This document shows positions 62,766-64,000 of a stretch of DNA of 64,000 nucleotides, in pieces. Position 1 is the first letter of the stretch, and each line of letters starts with the position of its first letter. A program made the position numbers and the translations under genes. The DNA is taken from assembly GCA_011053005.1 (NCBI GenBank), contig DRHW01000019.1, positions 1 through 64,000 on the forward strand, read 5' to 3'. The notes below the pieces were generated by a model. The model made no database searches. It worked only from the letters and a program-made list of their open reading frames with translations, and was not told the DNA's origin. The stretch is from Methylophaga sp. (GTDB lineage: Bacteria > Pseudomonadota > Gammaproteobacteria > Nitrosococcales > Methylophagaceae).

Positions 62766-63475
62766 GAACTTTAATCTTTGCATTATTCTTCGGCTACATA
62801 GCGGCGATTTCTGGTCAGGTTATGGCGAGTTCTGAAGGCATTCATCTTGATGATGTTGAAGTGGATTTATCTGATAAGGCATCATTACAACGTGGTGCCA
62901 AAACATTTGTTAATTACTGTTTAAGCTGTCATCAAGCATCTTATATGCGCTATAACCGCATGGCGAAGGATCTTGGTTTAACTGATGCTCAAGTGAAAGA
63001 TAACTTAATGTTTGCCTCAGAAAAAGTGGGTGACACAATGACCGTTGCCATGCGTGCTGAAGATGCTCAAAAATGGTTTGGTGTAGCGCCTCCTGATCTT
63101 TCTGTTATTTCTCGCTCTCGTGGCACAGCGTGGTTAAATACCTACTTACGCACCTTCTTTCTTGATGATACCAAACCCGTTGGGACTAATAACTTAGCAT
63201 TCAAAGATGTGGGTATGCCCCATATTTTGTGGAAACAACAAGGTTATTTAACCCATGATGAAGAAACCGGGCATCTAAGCCCAGCTAGTGAAGGTTCACT
63301 CTCTAAATACGATTACGATGTTATGGTCGCAGATCTGGTTAACTTTCTAGCATACATCGGTGAACCATCCAAAATTCAACGCTTAGAACTTGGTAAATGG
63401 GTATTATTGTATCTATTCCTATTCTTCCTTGTTGCCTACCCAATGAAAAAAGCATTTTGGAGAGATATACACTAA
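62762..63475 (+). CDS. petC: Cytochrome c1
   Basis: A 237-residue cytochrome c1 of complex III. Signal peptide ends near VMASSEG; heme c site CLSCHQAS near residue 53; likely axial Met in VGMPHILWKQQG near 157; C-terminal anchor YLFLFFLVAYPMKKAFW keeps the heme domain at the periplasmic face. It starts with a 4-nt overlap on petB and ends the operon. Confidence 0.96.
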   Translation: MRTLIFALFFGYIAAISGQVMASSEGIHLDDVEVDLSDKASLQRGAKTFVNYCLSCHQASYMRYNRMAKDLGLTDAQVKDNLMFASEKVGDTMTVAMRAEDAQKWFGVAPPDLSVISRSRGTAWLNTYLRTFFLDDTKPVGTNNLAFKDVGMPHILWKQQGYLTHDEETGHLSPASEGSLSKYDYDVMVADLVNFLAYIGEPSKIQRLELGKWVLLYLFLFFLVAYPMKKAFWRDIH

Positions 63476-63498
63476 CTCCCACTGCTTATTTGAAACTT

Positions 63499-63530
63499 AA
63501 AGAAAGGGAGCCTGCTCCCTTTCTTTTTTT
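63499..63530 (+). terminator. Rho-independent terminator after petABC
   Basis: Stem AAAGAAAGGGAG/CTCCCTTTCTTT with a 4-nt loop (CCTG), followed by a T-run. It ends the petABC transcript before sspA. Confidence 0.92.
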
Positions 63531-63591
63531 CAGAATAACTAATAACCCACAGATATTTTGCACTTAAAATATTTTTAGGAGCATGAGCCAA

Positions 63592-64000
63592 ATGGCTAAT
63601 AGTAATCGCCGTTCGATGATGACCTTATATTCAGACCCATCATGTCCATTTAGCCACCGTACACGCATCGTAATACACGAAAAAAATATCGCGGCAAATA
63701 TTGAAGATTTGATCGATGGACATTGGCCAGAAGAGGTTGCAGCAGCCAATCCATATGGAACGAGTCCAATACTTATGGATCGTGATCTGACTTTATATGA
63801 TGCTAATATTATTGTTAATTATTTTGATGAACGATTTCTGCACCCGCCATTAATGCCAATTGAGCCTGCATCTCGTGCTAAAGCGAGATTGATGTTGCAT
63901 CGCATTGATAAAGATTGGTATTCTTTGTGGCCAGTACTTACTGGCACTGAAAAGAGTAAAATAAGCAAGGCACGTAAAATTATTCAAGAAGATCTTACGG
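63592..64000 (+). CDS. sspA: Stringent starvation protein A, N-terminal part (runs off the window)
   Basis: The first 136 residues of SspA, a GST-fold RNA polymerase-associated protein that modulates transcription in starvation and acid stress. Similarity to E. coli SspA: RRSMMTLYSDPSCPFSHRTRIV, DRDLTLYDANIIVNYFDERF, HPPLMPIEPASRAKARLMLHRI, DKDWYSLW. I chose the ATG at 63592 (AGGAG about 10 nt upstream) over 63583, where AGGAG is too close. petABC-sspA is the normal gammaproteobacterial order. The C-terminal half lies beyond the edge. Confidence 0.93.
   Translation, partial: MANSNRRSMMTLYSDPSCPFSHRTRIVIHEKNIAANIEDLIDGHWPEEVAAANPYGTSPILMDRDLTLYDANIIVNYFDERFLHPPLMPIEPASRAKARLMLHRIDKDWYSLWPVLTGTEKSKISKARKIIQEDLT

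Overview
The window is one contiguous stretch of a gammaproteobacterial chromosome, moderately AT-leaning by eye. The lineage call rests on conserved gammaproteobacterial gene groupings: lptM-lysA-dapF-DUF484-xerC, polA/DUF2782/thrB, pilB-pilC-pilD-coaE-zapD-yacG, fmdB-DUF502-aspS, petABC-sspA, and yciO/rnm/yciB/yciI/bolA. The genus cannot be fixed from sequence alone. The AT content, the pseudoazurin beside bc1, and the housekeeping order would fit a Thiotrichales/Methylophaga-like aerobe, but that is a guess.

Layout. 0-7.4 kb: the truncated start of coaBC, yihY and nif3, then a cassette of about 3 kb carrying a FecA-like TonB receptor. The cassette is bounded by a nearly perfect 150-bp direct repeat of the nif3 5' end, and is followed by DUF4126 and an orphan cheR. 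7.5-15.5 kb: a DUF1631 protein, an SDR, a divergent YeiE-like/YeiH regulator-transporter pair, and clpB behind a clear sigma-32 promoter. 15.6-23 kb is the most accessory-looking part. It holds a PNPOx-like flavoprotein, a DUF3311/sodium-solute symporter pair, an ArsR/SRPBCC pair, an NlpC/P60 lipoprotein, yciO, and a LysR/pirin/NmrA-like module sitting between yciO and rnm. 23-32.8 kb: rnm, yciB-yciI-bolA, a large PilZ protein, pmbA, and the leftward operon rsmE-DUF3301-REC-prmC-moeB, whose REC protein is a receiver with a membrane anchor. 32.9-39.2 kb: an IMPase, pgeF, a ZIP transporter, and envelope-sugar genes (ELM1-like, two GT4 glycosyltransferases, a YrbL-like kinase). 39.3-57.6 kb: housekeeping blocks (thrB, polA, xerC, dapF, lysA, type IV pilus assembly pilBCD, coaE, zapD, yacG, nadA, mutT, aspS). 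57.7-64 kb: an Atm1-type ABC exporter, a secreted protein of unknown function, pseudoazurin, the cytochrome bc1 operon petABC, and the start of sspA.

How the genes work together. The bc1 operon and the pseudoazurin suggest a respiratory chain in which periplasmic electron carriers link bc1 to terminal acceptors. The Atm1-type exporter and nadA tie into Fe-S metabolism. A TonB receptor, a ZIP transporter and a sodium symporter handle uptake. Signalling proteins without local partners (CheR, two-site PilZ protein, membrane-tethered receiver) and a pilus motor/prepilin peptidase set suggest surface behaviour controlled from several loci.

No tRNA, rRNA, CRISPR array, transposase or prophage gene was recognised. 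The most unusual structures are the repeat-bounded TonB cassette with its 28-bp perfect palindrome, perfect T-N11-A palindromes at the start codons of both LysR genes, an 11-bp tandem repeat upstream of pseudoazurin, and the membrane-anchored receiver protein.
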